This document shows, piece by piece, positions 55,043 to 64,000 of a stretch of DNA of 64,000 nt. The stretch lies in contig JAASSR010000002.1 in NCBI GenBank assembly GCA_021767785.1, forward strand, positions 1 through 64,000, given 5' to 3'. The notes beneath the pieces were generated by a model. That model was given only the letters and a program-made list of their open reading frames with translations. It was not told the DNA's origin and searched no databases. Every line of letters starts with the position of its first letter. The stretch's first letter is position 1. The translations under genes and the position numbers were made by a program. This stretch comes from Methanolobus sp. (GTDB lineage: Archaea; Halobacteriota; Methanosarcinia; Methanosarcinales; Methanosarcinaceae).

Positions 55043-56752
55043 ATGACTTTGACTGATGATGATAAGAAAACAATCGAGAAATATGCACTCCAGAATGCTG
55101 TAAAGTACGGACAGGCACCGCAGATAGGTGCTGTTATGGGGCGTGTAATGGGTGAGTGTCCCCATCTTCGGCCCATGGCAAAGGAAGTCACTCCGCTTAT
55201 ACAGGAGATCCTTGCAGAAGTTTCAAAGGAAACACCTGAACAGTGGCAGAGTCGCTTGGAGTCACTTGCTCCTGAGCTCATCGATGAACTAAATACTAAA
55301 AAGGATCCTGATAAAGGTCTGAAAGAACTCGAAGTTGAAGAAGGTCAAAAGGTAATAATGCGTTTCGCACCGAACCCTAACGGACCGGCTACTCTTGGAA
55401 GTACCAGAGGTATAGTTATAAATTCCGAATATGTCAAAAAATATGGTGGTAAGTTCATAATTCGTTTTGATGACACGGATCCTCAGACAAAACGCCCGAT
55501 GCTTGAAGCTTATGAATGGTATGTGGACGATTGTAAATGGCTCGGTGCCGAACCGGATGAAGTGGTTATTGCTTCTGACAGGATGCCGGTATATTATGAT
55601 TATGCACGCAAGCTTATAGAAATGGGCAAAGCATACATCTGTTTCTGTGATGGGGCGGATTTCAAGAAATTCAAGGATGCAAAAAAGGCGTGCCCTCACA
55701 GAGATGTAAGCCCTGAAGAAAATATGGAGCACTGGGAAAAGATGGTCGCAGGTGATTATGAGGAAAAATCCGCTGTTCTGCGTATAAAAACTGATATTAC
55801 TCACAAGGATCCTGCATTGCGTGATTTCGGTGCTTTCAGGATCGTTAAGGCACCTCATCCCCGTCCGGAAATCGCAGATAAATACTGCGTGTGGCCATTG
55901 CTTGATTTTGAAGGGGCAATAGAGGATCATGAGCTAGGTATGACCCATATCATCAGAGGTAAGGACCTCATGGACAGTGAAAAACGCCAGGGTTACATTT
56001 ACGAGTATCTGGGGTGGAAGTATCCTAAAACAACTCACTGGGGCCGTATAAAGATGCACGAGTTCGGTAAGTTCAGTACCAGCGGTTTGCGTAAGGCTAT
56101 AGAAGAAGGGAAATATTCAGGCTGGGACGATCCGCGACTTCCGACATTGCAGGCACTGCGCAGAAGAGGTATCCTTCCTGAGGCCATTCGCAAATTCATG
56201 ATCGAAATGGGTGTCGGTGAGACAGATATCAGTATCAGTATGAACACTCTCTATGCAGAGAACCGCAAACTTGTGGATCCCACGGCAAACAGGTATTTCT
56301 TTGTATGGGATCCTGTTGAGATGGAGATAACAGAAGCAGAACCATGCACAGTAAATCCAGCACTTCATCCGACTGAAGACAGAGGATGTCGTGAGATCAA
56401 AATTAAGAACCAGGTAGTCATTTGCAAGGAGGACGCTGAAAAACTCCAGTCAGGCTCAAAGATCAGACTCAAAGATCTGTATAATGTGGAAGTTACTTCC
56501 ACTGAACCCCTGCAGGCAAAGTATCTCAATGATTCCATAGAATCTGTGAAAAAGGATAAGATGAGGATCATCCACTGGGCTCCTGTGGATGGGGTTCCAG
56601 TAAAGGTCCTCTCACCTGATGGTGAGTTTACAGGTGTAGGAGAAAAGCAGGTAACCACTGAACTGGATAAGATCGTTCAGTTTGAAAGATTTGGTTTCTG
56701 TCGAATTGATTCTGTGGACGGGCAGGTAGTGGCTTATTATACTCACAAATAA
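55043..56752 (+). CDS. gltX: Glutamate--tRNA ligase (archaeal type)
   Basis: A 569-residue class I synthetase. The nucleotide signature begins FAPNPNGPATLGSTRG, in which the two His of the usual HIGH motif are replaced; the KMSKS-like site is FGKFSTSG near 350. The N-terminal extension (1-100) and C-terminal anticodon domains are of the archaeal GlxRS type. It charges tRNA-Glu and, in organisms with GatDE, the synthesis of tRNA-Gln. ATG 55043 follows GGAGATC by 5 nt. Confidence 0.93.
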   Translation: MTLTDDDKKTIEKYALQNAVKYGQAPQIGAVMGRVMGECPHLRPMAKEVTPLIQEILAEVSKETPEQWQSRLESLAPELIDELNTKKDPDKGLKELEVEEGQKVIMRFAPNPNGPATLGSTRGIVINSEYVKKYGGKFIIRFDDTDPQTKRPMLEAYEWYVDDCKWLGAEPDEVVIASDRMPVYYDYARKLIEMGKAYICFCDGADFKKFKDAKKACPHRDVSPEENMEHWEKMVAGDYEEKSAVLRIKTDITHKDPALRDFGAFRIVKAPHPRPEIADKYCVWPLLDFEGAIEDHELGMTHIIRGKDLMDSEKRQGYIYEYLGWKYPKTTHWGRIKMHEFGKFSTSGLRKAIEEGKYSGWDDPRLPTLQALRRRGILPEAIRKFMIEMGVGETDISISMNTLYAENRKLVDPTANRYFFVWDPVEMEITEAEPCTVNPALHPTEDRGCREIKIKNQVVICKEDAEKLQSGSKIRLKDLYNVEVTSTEPLQAKYLNDSIESVKKDKMRIIHWAPVDGVPVKVLSPDGEFTGVGEKQVTTELDKIVQFERFGFCRIDSVDGQVVAYYTHK

Positions 56753-56852
56753 AGGAACTTGTTTTTCTTCTTTCCTTTTTATTTTTTGTTATTGTTTTTC
56801 TTCGATGAGTTTGTCCAAAAACTCTTTTTTGTTGTTCATTGTTTTATTTCAC

Positions 56853-57821
56853 ATGCAATATTCTGAGAATCCCAATTTTTCCCGTCCGATTATTGTGGTA
56901 AGCAGATGTCTCGGGTTTGCCAACTGTAGATATGATGGCAAGATCATTCCTTCACCTTTTATTGAACATATGAAGCCTTTTGTCGAATTCATTGATGTAT
57001 GTCCTGAATGTGATATCGGGCTGGGTGTTCCCAGAGAACCTATATTTATTATTGATAATGGTGACAGGAAGCTGATCCAACAGGCAACAGATCTGAATAT
57101 TACTGAGAATATGCAGAAGTTCTCACGATCTTATCTTGATAAGCTTGAAGATTTTGATGCTTTCATTCTCAAGTCAAAGTCTCCTTCATGTGGCCTGGGA
57201 ACCACTAAAGTATTCAAAAATCCTGATGATGATAAGCCTCTGCATAACAAAGGAAATGGTCTGTTTGCCGAAGCAGTGCTCAGTAACTACTCTGATATTC
57301 CGGTTATCGATGAAAAAGATATTCTGGATCCTCTTCTCAGGGATCATTTTCTGATCCGGACCTTCTCTCTTGCTTCATTCAGGGAAGTATCACTTTCAGG
57401 AAAGATACATTCGCTGATTGAATATCATACAAAGAACAAACTCCTGTTCATGGCATATAATAAGCAAATAATGGCTGCAATGGGAGATATTATTGCAAAC
57501 AGAGACATCCTGCCTGTAGAGGATGTATATGAGAATTATCTGTCCCTTTTGTTGCATATACTGTCATCTCCTGCAGGAACAGGTTCTACTGTCAATGCTC
57601 TGATGCATGCATTCGGGTATTTTTCCCGACATCTGACAGCAGCAGAGAAATTCAGCTTCATACGAAAACTGCAACAATATCGTGAGGATAGTTCTTTTAT
57701 CTTTGAACTGAGAAAATGGTTCCTTTCCTGTGCGCATAAATTCAATGTGCAATATCTCTCTGAACAAACATTTTTCTATCCGTATCCGGAGGAACTATCT
57801 GGTAGCTTTCAGATAGTTTGA
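56853..57821 (+). CDS. DUF523/DUF1722 fusion protein
   Basis: A 322-residue protein. The N-terminal DUF523 domain (about 10-155) has the conserved SRCLGFANCRYDG, VCPECDIGLGVPREP and KSKSPSCGLG segments, with Cys in each. The C-terminal DUF1722 domain (about 195-315) includes LLFMAYNKQIMAAMG. Similar fusions include YbgA-type proteins of bacteria; the function is unknown. I start at ATG 56853; no clear ribosome site is found and the message may be leaderless. Confidence 0.8.
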   Translation: MQYSENPNFSRPIIVVSRCLGFANCRYDGKIIPSPFIEHMKPFVEFIDVCPECDIGLGVPREPIFIIDNGDRKLIQQATDLNITENMQKFSRSYLDKLEDFDAFILKSKSPSCGLGTTKVFKNPDDDKPLHNKGNGLFAEAVLSNYSDIPVIDEKDILDPLLRDHFLIRTFSLASFREVSLSGKIHSLIEYHTKNKLLFMAYNKQIMAAMGDIIANRDILPVEDVYENYLSLLLHILSSPAGTGSTVNALMHAFGYFSRHLTAAEKFSFIRKLQQYREDSSFIFELRKWFLSCAHKFNVQYLSEQTFFYPYPEELSGSFQIV

Positions 57822-57885
57822 TATGATTTGAATTTCCATATTTCATTACCTTTATAATACTGTGTATTTCAAAAGGAGGGTAATA

Positions 57886-58122
57886 ATGGAAGATAATGAT
57901 GTCGAAGCGGTGAATGATCCGGACCTGGACGAGGATGAAGAACTTACCGAGGTCTGTCCTGTATGTGGCAGTTCTGATCTATATTACGAGGCAGGTGGCA
58001 CCGAAGGTCTTTATCACTGCAAGTACTGCGGTTACATAGGTGCTTTTGTTATTGATGCAAACCAAAAAATGATGAAACTCATCCGCGATGAATATGAGAG
58101 TAAGGAGAGAGTTTCGGAATAA
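57886..58122 (+). CDS. Small zinc-ribbon protein
   Basis: A 78-residue protein with an acidic N-terminal tail (1-24) and two knuckles, CPVC (near 27) and CKYC (near 50). AGGAGGG lies 6 nt before the ATG, a strong site. Function unknown; archaeal zinc ribbons of this kind are often associated with transcription or RNA. It converges on rps3ae. Confidence 0.75.
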   Translation: MEDNDVEAVNDPDLDEDEELTEVCPVCGSSDLYYEAGGTEGLYHCKYCGYIGAFVIDANQKMMKLIRDEYESKERVSE

Positions 58123-58177
58123 ATAGTAAAGAAGGTGGAGATCCACCTGCTGTTTGCTCTACAATGTAAAAATGAGT

Positions 58178-58768
58178 TTAAGCCTTTGCAGGAACAGACA
58201 GAACTTCTGTCTTTCTGATCTCCACTCTTCTGAGTGGATAAATAGTCTTTGCATTCCTGTAAATATTTGCGGAAAGTTTGCCCATGATGGCCTCTTCAAT
58301 GAACTGCTCGAAGTTGAGTTCTGCTGCACGTTCCATGGTGATCTTACTCATAACTTCCCTGATGCTTTTAATCTGGCTTGATCTTGCCCTCTTTACAGTG
58401 AAGCAAATTGGTTTTACCCTTATGACATATCCGTCCTTTGTTGTAACGTCAAGATTTGAGTCGATCCTTGAGGTCTGACGTCTTACAATAGAGCGCAGAT
58501 AATCTGTGGTGATCTCGTGACCAAGGAACCTGGTGTTTGCAATGTCACCGGTTACATCACTGATCTCGAGTCTGATCTTTGTGTTATGCTTTGTGAAATC
58601 GTTAGCAATTTCGCCGACTGTGGTCTCAACGACACGTCCCATAAGTTGTTCAGGTTCTTCTGCAGGTGTGACACCGATATTCGATCTGCTGATAAATTCC
58701 GGTGTTTCAACGTTGTACCATGTCTTTGACTTCCATTTGTCTAACTTTCTCTGCACTTTCCTTGCCAA
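58178..58768 (-). CDS. rps3ae: 30S ribosomal protein S3Ae (eS1)
   Basis: A 196-residue ribosomal protein beginning [19 protein letters not shown] after the initiator. The start codon is TTG, with GGAGGAATTATTAC upstream. It is a component of the small subunit in Archaea and Eukarya. In many euryarchaea the order is rps15p-recJ-pcc1-rps3ae; here pcc1 and recJ lie 4.6 kb away. Confidence 0.95.
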   Translation of the reverse strand: MARKVQRKLDKWKSKTWYNVETPEFISRSNIGVTPAEEPEQLMGRVVETTVGEIANDFTKHNTKIRLEISDVTGDIANTRFLGHEITTDYLRSIVRRQTSRIDSNLDVTTKDGYVIRVKPICFTVKRARSSQIKSIREVMSKITMERAAELNFEQFIEEAIMGKLSANIYRNAKTIYPLRRVEIRKTEVLSVPAKA

Positions 58769-59057
58769 GTAATAATTCCTCCGAATGATTATGATTTAAT
58801 TATGGGTGATAATATTGTGATCTGTAACTATGTTCAACGAGCTGTCTTTTGTAATTCTGAAATAAGGTATGCATTGATAAATTGGCTCTCTATACTAGGC
58901 ATGTCTATATATAAAGAAATCGGTTAAGATATTTTGTATCTGATTTTGTGACACTGATTAGCACAAACTATATTAGTAAATATTCCTCTAGGTTTGTTCT
59001 CAATTGTTAATCATGATATATACATATAGTCTAACTTAAATGAGGAGTATATTTGAC

Positions 59058-59843
59058 ATGAATCTTCCACTGGGAAAAACAAGAGAAACAAAACCACTGG
59101 TACACCATATAACCAACTGGGTAACCATCTACGACTGCGCAAACATTACAAGAGCATTCGGTGCTCTGCCTGTTATGGCCCATGCACCTGAAGAAGCTGC
59201 AGATATGACAGGCATCGCATCCTCACTTGTTCTTAACATCGGCACTCTTACAACAGAACTAATTGATTCAATAATCATAGCAGCCACTGCTGCAAACAAA
59301 AAGAACATACCCGTAGTGCTTGATGCTGTAGGTGTTGGTGCTACGACTTTTCGTGATGATATGGCAGCTAAAATACTCAACTCTGTTCGCATCGATATAA
59401 TCAAAGGTAATTATTCCGAGATTGCTAAACTTGCAGGTGAGGACGAACAGACCAGAGGTGTTGAGGCAACATCCATCGATGCAGATCCGAAGCAGGTTGC
59501 AATGAAGTTCGCAGAATCAAGGTCATGCGTTGTTGCAATGACAGGAAAAGAGGATATCATCAGTGACGGTCGAAAGACGTACGTTGTTAAGAATGGGCAT
59601 GAGTCCATGGGTATGATAGTAGGCACGGGTTGTATGGCTGCTTCTGTAATTGGTTCTTTTGCAGCTGTCAATGAAAACTATTGTGATGCTGCAAAAGATG
59701 CCCTTTGCTATTTCGGAATTGCCGGTGAGCTGGCATCGGTGAGATCAGAGGGTCCCGGAACTTTCAAGTTGCATTTCTATGATGAAGTTTTCAACCTTTC
59801 AGATGAAAAAGCACAATCCATGATGAACTTCGAAGAGTGCTGA
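59058..59843 (+). CDS. thiM: Hydroxyethylthiazole kinase
   Basis: A 261-residue ribokinase-like enzyme. [31 protein letters not shown] near 14-44, split into its two strands, contains the substrate-binding Asn and Met. The C-terminal [15 protein letters not shown] near 190 is the anion-hole loop with the catalytic Cys. It salvages thiazole for thiamine. I choose ATG 59058, which follows GAGGAG, rather than ATG 59040. No TPP riboswitch motif is seen upstream. Confidence 0.93.
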   Translation: MNLPLGKTRETKPLVHHITNWVTIYDCANITRAFGALPVMAHAPEEAADMTGIASSLVLNIGTLTTELIDSIIIAATAANKKNIPVVLDAVGVGATTFRDDMAAKILNSVRIDIIKGNYSEIAKLAGEDEQTRGVEATSIDADPKQVAMKFAESRSCVVAMTGKEDIISDGRKTYVVKNGHESMGMIVGTGCMAASVIGSFAAVNENYCDAAKDALCYFGIAGELASVRSEGPGTFKLHFYDEVFNLSDEKAQSMMNFEEC

Positions 59844-59848
59844 GGTCA

Positions 59849-60499
59849 ATGAGCAACAAAAGAAAATTGCTGGATGAAATTGATTTTTATCTTGTAACCG
59901 ACTCCGGACTTTCTAAAAATGGCACACTTTCAGATGTGGAAAAGGCTGTTGCTGCCGGATGCATAATTATCCAGTACCGGGAAAAATCCGTGAGCACGAA
60001 GGATATGATCTTCGAAGCCCGACAGATCAAAGAAATATGTGGTGACACAACAATATTCCTTGTAAACGACCGCGTGGATGTTGCCCGGGCCGTGGATGCT
60101 GATGGAGTTCACATCGGTCAGGATGACATGCCGATAGATATTGCAAGAGAACTTCTGGGTCAGGATAGGATAATAGGTCTGACAGTCCACAATGTGGAGG
60201 AGGCGCAGGAAGCGGAAAGAAGCGGTGCTGATTATGTCGGACTGAGCCCTATCTTTAATACTTCTACTAAGAAGGACGCCGGTGATGGAATTGGTACGCA
60301 GAGCATTAGAGATGTGAAGGATGCCATAAAGATTCCTGTCGTTGCCATCGGTGGCATCAATAAGCAGAACGCTGAAAGTGTTGTTCTTGGTGGTGCTGAC
60401 AGTCTGGTGGCTATCTCTGCTATTGTTTGCAGTGATGATGTGCAAAAGGAAACAACGGACTTCATTGATCTGATACGTAAGGCCAGATCACAAAGTTGA
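59849..60499 (+). CDS. thiE: Thiamine-phosphate synthase
   Basis: A 216-residue TIM-barrel enzyme with IIQYREKS near 41, [23 protein letters not shown] near 70-95, and [16 protein letters not shown] near 130. It joins the thiazole and pyrimidine phosphates to form thiamine phosphate. ATG 59849 lies 5 nt after the thiM stop region and follows GAGGT. The pair forms a salvage operon. Confidence 0.94.
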   Translation: MSNKRKLLDEIDFYLVTDSGLSKNGTLSDVEKAVAAGCIIIQYREKSVSTKDMIFEARQIKEICGDTTIFLVNDRVDVARAVDADGVHIGQDDMPIDIARELLGQDRIIGLTVHNVEEAQEAERSGADYVGLSPIFNTSTKKDAGDGIGTQSIRDVKDAIKIPVVAIGGINKQNAESVVLGGADSLVAISAIVCSDDVQKETTDFIDLIRKARSQS

Positions 60500-60532
60500 A
60501 TACAATTTTTTAAAATAAAAAAAAGAGATGTT

Positions 60533-62041
60533 TCAGAGGAAACTGATCCCTCTGGGTATTTTTCCTGCTCTTTTCCTGAATTCCTCAGGCCAGTTCTCAG
60601 GTTCCAGTCCTTTCTGTGCAAAGAAGGCGGAAGCCCACCTTTCAAGTCCCACGCCTGAACATCCGGACCAGAGTTCTTCGCCGGACTGGCATTTGACATT
60701 GAATCCTGAAGGATATTTATTACCATTTACACTGACATTCTGGAACTCCAGCCATTCTCCGTCCTCTCCGCGGTATGGCAGGACTGCTTCATAATCAGTT
60801 GTACCGGTCTCTGTCTGCTCGGAAACTCCGGTAAGTCCTTCCTGTGCCATGAACCATGGTGTTACCCATGCTTTTCTCCATTCAAGGTCAAGAATTTCGT
60901 TGAAGATATGCATATATCTATCATGGAGTTCATTTGCTGTTTTTATTACCTGTTCCTTTGTTCCCAGCCAGAGTATCTCGATCCTGTGGAACTCATCAAC
61001 ACGTTCCATACCGTGAATGCCACCGCTTTCATATCTGTGAGAGGTTCCTGATCTGTCGAACACTTTTATCGGGAACTCATCTGTCGGTATTGTCTCACCC
61101 TGCAGGTATGTCCAGAAAGGGGGACACTGTGCATAGCAAAGTCCACCAATTGGTTCTCCTATCTTTTCCTTGATAAGTTCGGTTGGAACTTCATGTGTCA
61201 CCTTATAGTGATCAATGACTTCCTCCCAGAACTCAGGGTCTCTGGTCTTCGGAGGACATACGTAATAGATCTCAGGATATACACCCTTTGCATGTCCTGA
61301 TTTTTGCCATACTTCCCATGGTACGAGTTTCGGGAAGATCATTTCCCTGTATCCCAGTGGCTCCAGCAGTTCCTCAAGAACTATTCTTTCAAAGGTCCTG
61401 AACATCCGTGTGGACTGCGGGCCATGGATCCACTGTCCCCTGCTGGCACCTCTTTTAAGCCAGCCGGCTTCCATCATCGCCTTTGTAGGATCTTCAGTGA
61501 ACTTATGTTCTTTCTTCTCGCTTTGCCAGAGGACATTCCAGTGCTCTGTCTTTCCACCATAGGACTGCTGCTCTATCTTATCCTCCATAAGCGAAAGGAT
61601 CCTGTCAGGAACACGGTTTGACATTGCAGATTCATCAACATCAAGAGTCAGTTTGAGAATTCCTTTTTCGTATGTAATCTCTGAAACATATGGGATCTTC
61701 ATTGGAGGAAGTTCATTTTCAGAAGGTACTTCGATGGTATATGATTCAACCTCTATGCCGCGGATACCTATTTTGAATCCTTTGCCAAGCCTACCGGCAA
61801 GTGGCTTTCTCATACGAAGCAGTGCATCATGTACACGCACATGCCTGCCGGATTCGATGATGAGCTTTATCCTGTCGCCTTCTACTTTCCATCCTGTGAC
61901 CTTTGCACCCTGTCCTTCTGGTGCTCCTCTGGTAAGGATACTATGATTTGCTTCATGGATGTATTCTCCGATAAAATCTGAAGCCTTTGTTGCATCGGAA
62001 CTTGTTTTAAGTGAACATTCAAGCCTGAATCTGAAATTCAT
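60533..62041 (-). CDS. serS: Seryl-tRNA synthetase, type 2 (methanogenic)
   Basis: A 502-residue class II synthetase of the rare methanogen-type. The N-terminal tRNA-binding domain (about 1-165) differs from that of the bacterial type. The catalytic domain has [11 protein letters not shown] (zinc Cys) near 315 and the Cys in [13 protein letters not shown] near 458-470. Starting at ATG 62041 gives the length of the Methanosarcina enzymes; an in-frame ATG at 62104 would add 21 residues. This type is characteristic of methanogens. Confidence 0.95.
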   Translation of the reverse strand: MNFRFRLECSLKTSSDATKASDFIGEYIHEANHSILTRGAPEGQGAKVTGWKVEGDRIKLIIESGRHVRVHDALLRMRKPLAGRLGKGFKIGIRGIEVESYTIEVPSENELPPMKIPYVSEITYEKGILKLTLDVDESAMSNRVPDRILSLMEDKIEQQSYGGKTEHWNVLWQSEKKEHKFTEDPTKAMMEAGWLKRGASRGQWIHGPQSTRMFRTFERIVLEELLEPLGYREMIFPKLVPWEVWQKSGHAKGVYPEIYYVCPPKTRDPEFWEEVIDHYKVTHEVPTELIKEKIGEPIGGLCYAQCPPFWTYLQGETIPTDEFPIKVFDRSGTSHRYESGGIHGMERVDEFHRIEILWLGTKEQVIKTANELHDRYMHIFNEILDLEWRKAWVTPWFMAQEGLTGVSEQTETGTTDYEAVLPYRGEDGEWLEFQNVSVNGNKYPSGFNVKCQSGEELWSGCSGVGLERWASAFFAQKGLEPENWPEEFRKRAGKIPRGISFL

Positions 62042-62235
62042 TTTACTTCCGACACCTTCCGGTTTGTCTGCAGGACAGCATTCATCTCTTTTCTTTGCTT
62101 CCATAGATTTCCATTCCTCTTTGTGATTATGATATGAGATAAGCAAGCAGCAGTAAATGCTTTTATAATTACTTTTATTATTAATTATTATTTCCAGCTC
62201 TCTGGTTACGCTATGCATGATGTATCTTTTGCTAA

Positions 62236-62252
62236 TTAAGAGCTTCTCTTAA
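62236..62252. promoter_or_regulatory. 17-bp palindrome between serS and the broken ketopantoate reductase gene
   Basis: TTAAGAG-CTT-CTCTTAA (7-3-7) is a perfect dyad in the divergent region. It may be an operator for either gene. No other copy is found in the window. Confidence 0.4.
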
Positions 62253-62318
62253 CTGGCTGGTACCTGGGAGTTATTCTTTTAATGGAAAAAACTCATCTAA
62301 AACAAAAAGAGGTGCTAT

Positions 62319-62725
62319 ATGAAAGTCCTTATATTAGGTGCAGGAGGTACCATTATCACTGGATTTGAGTGGTGTGGCGATGCACGGGTAAATGTCTCTG
62401 TGGAAAACTTGAGAACACACACTCATGGAATATTATTATGAATATTGTGAAAGAGGCTTTTATGGTTGCGAGAGCTGAGGGTGTTGTTCTTCCCTGGAAT
62501 ACAGCAGATGAATATCTGGTTTTCCTGTATGATTTCCAGTTGCCGAATACTGCAGAGCACCATTCATCCATGTACCAGGATATCATTTCCGGCAGAACAA
62601 CAGAGATCGATTTCCTCAATGGTGCAATAGTTTTAAGAGCAAAGAAACTGGGAATTGATGCTTCGTATAATACATTCATTTCAGAACAGATACATTTCAT
62701 GGAAGAATTGAAGACAGAAAACTGA
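62319..62725 (+). pseudogene. Ketopantoate reductase (panE/apbA) remnant
   Basis: An intact ribosome site (AGAGGTG) and ATG open MKVLILGAGG, the nucleotide-binding start of ketopantoate reductase. After about ten codons this continues into sequence unlike the family and stops at 62441. In another frame, from about 62400, the C-terminal domain appears: KLENTHSWNIIMNIVKEAF, VARAEGVVLP, and MYQDIISGRTTEIDFLNGAIVLRAKKLG is split by a typical break. So most of the central 150 residues are missing and the frame has shifted. The functional gene is presumably elsewhere. Confidence 0.75.
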
Positions 62726-62776
62726 AGTAAGTATGGTTTAATAATTCTTAAATAAAAATCAAAGTGAGGTTATTAT

Positions 62777-63346
62777 ATGGCAGTCAGGTCAGTTAACGAA
62801 CTTGTAAAAATGGGATTTGAAGGTATCGAAAAAGAAATATTGGAATGTACCGACTGCCAGCTTCATGAAACGGTCACCAACAAGGTTATCAGCAAAGGTT
62901 CCAGAAACCCTCAGGTTGTTTTTATCGGCGAGGCACCCGGCAGGAAAGAAGATGAAACAGGGGTCCCTTTTTGTGGAAGGGCCGGAAAGAACCTTGATGA
63001 CATAATAGAGTACATGGGACTTTCAGATTATGGCTATGCAGTAATTAACGCGGTCAAATGTCGTCCTCCTGATAACCGCAATCCCCTTAAAAGTGAGATC
63101 AAGGCCTGTAAACCATTTCTTGAAGCACAGATAGAACTACTTGACCCTGAAGTGATAATACTGCTTGGAAATACCGCAGAAAAAGCCTTCTGCGATGGGA
63201 AAAAACTTGAATGGGGGGTTCCGGAATATGTGGATGGCAAATACACCCTTTTGAAAATATACCACCCGGCAGCACTTATTTACCAACGTTCAAGGATCGG
63301 GGAACAGAAAGATCTGATCGATAGTAACCGGCATCTCTGGAAATGA
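62777..63346 (+). CDS. Uracil-DNA glycosylase, family 4
   Basis: A 189-residue family 4 UDG with GEAPGRKEDETGVPFCGRAGK near 52-72 as its active site, and the second motif HPAAL near 168. The [4Fe-4S] ligands are expected to be CTDC near 24 and Cys in VKCRPP and KACKPF. It removes uracil from DNA. The ATG at 62777 follows AAGTGAGGTT by 5 nt. It lies next to the broken panE gene. Confidence 0.92.
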   Translation: MAVRSVNELVKMGFEGIEKEILECTDCQLHETVTNKVISKGSRNPQVVFIGEAPGRKEDETGVPFCGRAGKNLDDIIEYMGLSDYGYAVINAVKCRPPDNRNPLKSEIKACKPFLEAQIELLDPEVIILLGNTAEKAFCDGKKLEWGVPEYVDGKYTLLKIYHPAALIYQRSRIGEQKDLIDSNRHLWK

Positions 63347-63384
63347 TATCAGAAGGATTAAAATCGAAAATCAGGATATCTGGT

Positions 63385-63618
63385 TCATTCTTCCAGATCT
63401 TCTGCTATTTCTTCTGCCAGTTTTGCATTCATCAGCAGATCATCCACAGTAGCTATGAGAGAAGTCATCTTTTCGGTTGAAATATGGATGCAGACATTAT
63501 CATCTTTTACCTCTGTATGCATATTGATCAGATTATCAGGAGCCAGCGAATTTGCAATTCTCTTTGCTACCTGAATGGCACCTTCATCCTTAAATTCAAT
63601 AGTAGTCTCTATCTTCAT
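63385..63618 (-). CDS. pcc1: KEOPS complex subunit Pcc1
   Basis: A 77-residue protein beginning MKIETTIEFKDEGAIQVAKRIANSLAPDN, the Pcc1 fold. It is part of KEOPS, which makes the t6A modification of tRNA. It overlaps the end of the DHH gene by 4 nt (63615-63618), an arrangement conserved in euryarchaea. Its usual neighbour rps3ae is also in this window, but not adjacent. Confidence 0.93.
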   Translation of the reverse strand: MKIETTIEFKDEGAIQVAKRIANSLAPDNLINMHTEVKDDNVCIHISTEKMTSLIATVDDLLMNAKLAEEIAEDLEE

Positions 63619-64000
63619 TCACTCTGCTCCTGCTTCGGAAGTTGTTCTGCAACTATTTCATCAACTTTAGCAATGAACTGCTCGGCAGTTCCCGGTGGAA
63701 TGGAAGCACCTGAGGCTACATTATGTCCACCGCCTTCACCGCCAACAGACTTTGCAGCTTCACGAAGAGCAAAAGAGAGATCAAGTCCCTTCTCCACCAA
63801 TGCGCGGGTACCTCTTGCTGAAACCTTAACAAGCTCGTCCACCTGATTAACCGCGACAAAAGGCATATCAGGATTTACATATCTGACAAAGGTACTGGCA
63901 ATCATACCTGTTGATTCCATATTCTCACCTATCAGGTAACTGATACTATTGCCCTGTTTAGCAATTTCCATGCTCTTTTTGATATTCTCAACTATGGTCT
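63615..64000 (-). CDS. DHH-family phosphoesterase, RecJ-like (C-terminal part; cut by window edge)
   Basis: The 3' end of a gene that begins beyond the right edge. The visible 128 residues hold the DHHA1 domain with the GGGHNVASGASIP motif, as in archaeal RecJ-like single-strand nucleases. It overlaps pcc1 by 4 nt. The catalytic DHH motif itself is outside the window. Confidence 0.88.
   Translation of the reverse strand, partial: TIVENIKKSMEIAKQGNSISYLIGENMESTGMIASTFVRYVNPDMPFVAVNQVDELVKVSARGTRALVEKGLDLSFALREAAKSVGGEGGGHNVASGASIPPGTAEQFIAKVDEIVAEQLPKQEQSE

Noticed and set aside
55289-55930. A 213-codon open frame opposite gltX
   Set aside because: It is antisense to a conserved synthetase domain, with no ribosome site or recognisable domain.
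58800-59057. TPP riboswitch upstream of thiM
   Set aside because: The CUGAGA-type conserved core was looked for and not found. Regulation is more likely by a protein repressor.

Overview
The window is a 64 kb stretch of the chromosome of a methylotrophic methanogenic archaeon, most likely of the family Methanosarcinaceae (Methanolobus, Methanomethylovorans and Methanosalsum are my guesses; I cannot fix the genus). The evidence is a fused corrinoid/methyltransferase of the methylsulfide type with Msr-family regulators and an MsmS-like sensor kinase, genes for methanofuran (mfnDFE), F420 (cofGHC), tetrahydrosarcinapterin (mptN-like) and coenzyme F390, methanogenesis marker protein 2, type-2 seryl-tRNA synthetase, a PEF-CTERM surface protein, a GTG/TTG-tolerant start pattern with GGTGATC-type Shine-Dalgarno sites, and archaeal TATA boxes. 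The base composition is AT-rich and even. I see no insertion sequence, integrase, prophage or CRISPR array.

Layout. 1-5.9 kb (minus): sensor kinase, Msr regulator, a palindrome-rich control region, the fused methyltransferase and the start of a hydantoinase-family gene. This is one methyl-sulfide (or similar methylated compound) input module. 6.1-9.4 kb (minus): tRNA-Ala, EF-1B with its zinc-ribbon partner, and mfnD-mfnF-mfnE. 9.4-11.9 kb (plus): two tandem zinc-ribbon microproteins behind a long dyad that flanks a TATA box, a second orphan Msr regulator and a four-helix membrane protein. 12-18.8 kb (plus): grpE-dnaK-dnaJ and trkA-trkH. 18.9-24.9 kb (minus): geranylgeranyl reductase with its ferredoxin, cofC, a frameshifted small ORF, cofH, cofG, and a second flavoprotein/ferredoxin pair. 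25.2-27.7 kb (plus): Trm112-like protein, a membrane protein and pyrG. 27.8-32.3 kb (minus): truD, a transglutaminase-like lipoprotein, pth2, an mptN-like ligase and a DUF434 protein.

32.5-35.5 kb (plus): a response regulator with PAS and DUF835 domains, a KaiC-like ATPase and a membrane protein. 35.5-39.1 kb (minus): F390 synthetase and a large thioredoxin-fold (DUF255) protein. 39.3-40.6 kb: a PEF-CTERM/PKD surface protein and a ferritin-like protein that converge on one hairpin. 40.7-43.1 kb (plus): the preQ0/archaeosine operon queC-DUF366-queE-queD, in which queC and queE appear to lack ATG, GTG or TTG starts. 43.2-50.1 kb: nifB, methanogenesis marker 2, radical SAM, photolyase, DUF5611, DUF98, tRNA-Thr and small membrane proteins. 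50.2-54.9 kb: NYN/LOTUS protein, coiled-coil protein, a peptide-deformylase-like metalloprotein, a tail-anchored TPR protein, a FAH-family hydrolase and a winged-helix protein. 55-64 kb: gltX, a DUF523/DUF1722 protein, a zinc ribbon, rps3ae, thiM-thiE, serS, a broken ketopantoate reductase gene, family-4 UDG, pcc1 and a partial DHH phosphoesterase.

The genes fall into methanogenic cofactor synthesis (methanofuran, F420, pterin, F390), methyl-group entry and its regulation, translation and tRNA modification, protein folding and K+ uptake. The items I consider most worth following are the palindromic control region upstream of the fused methyltransferase, the sensor kinase with a missing H-box histidine and a putative haem-binding GAF domain, the zinc-ribbon microprotein locus, and the non-canonical starts in the que operon.
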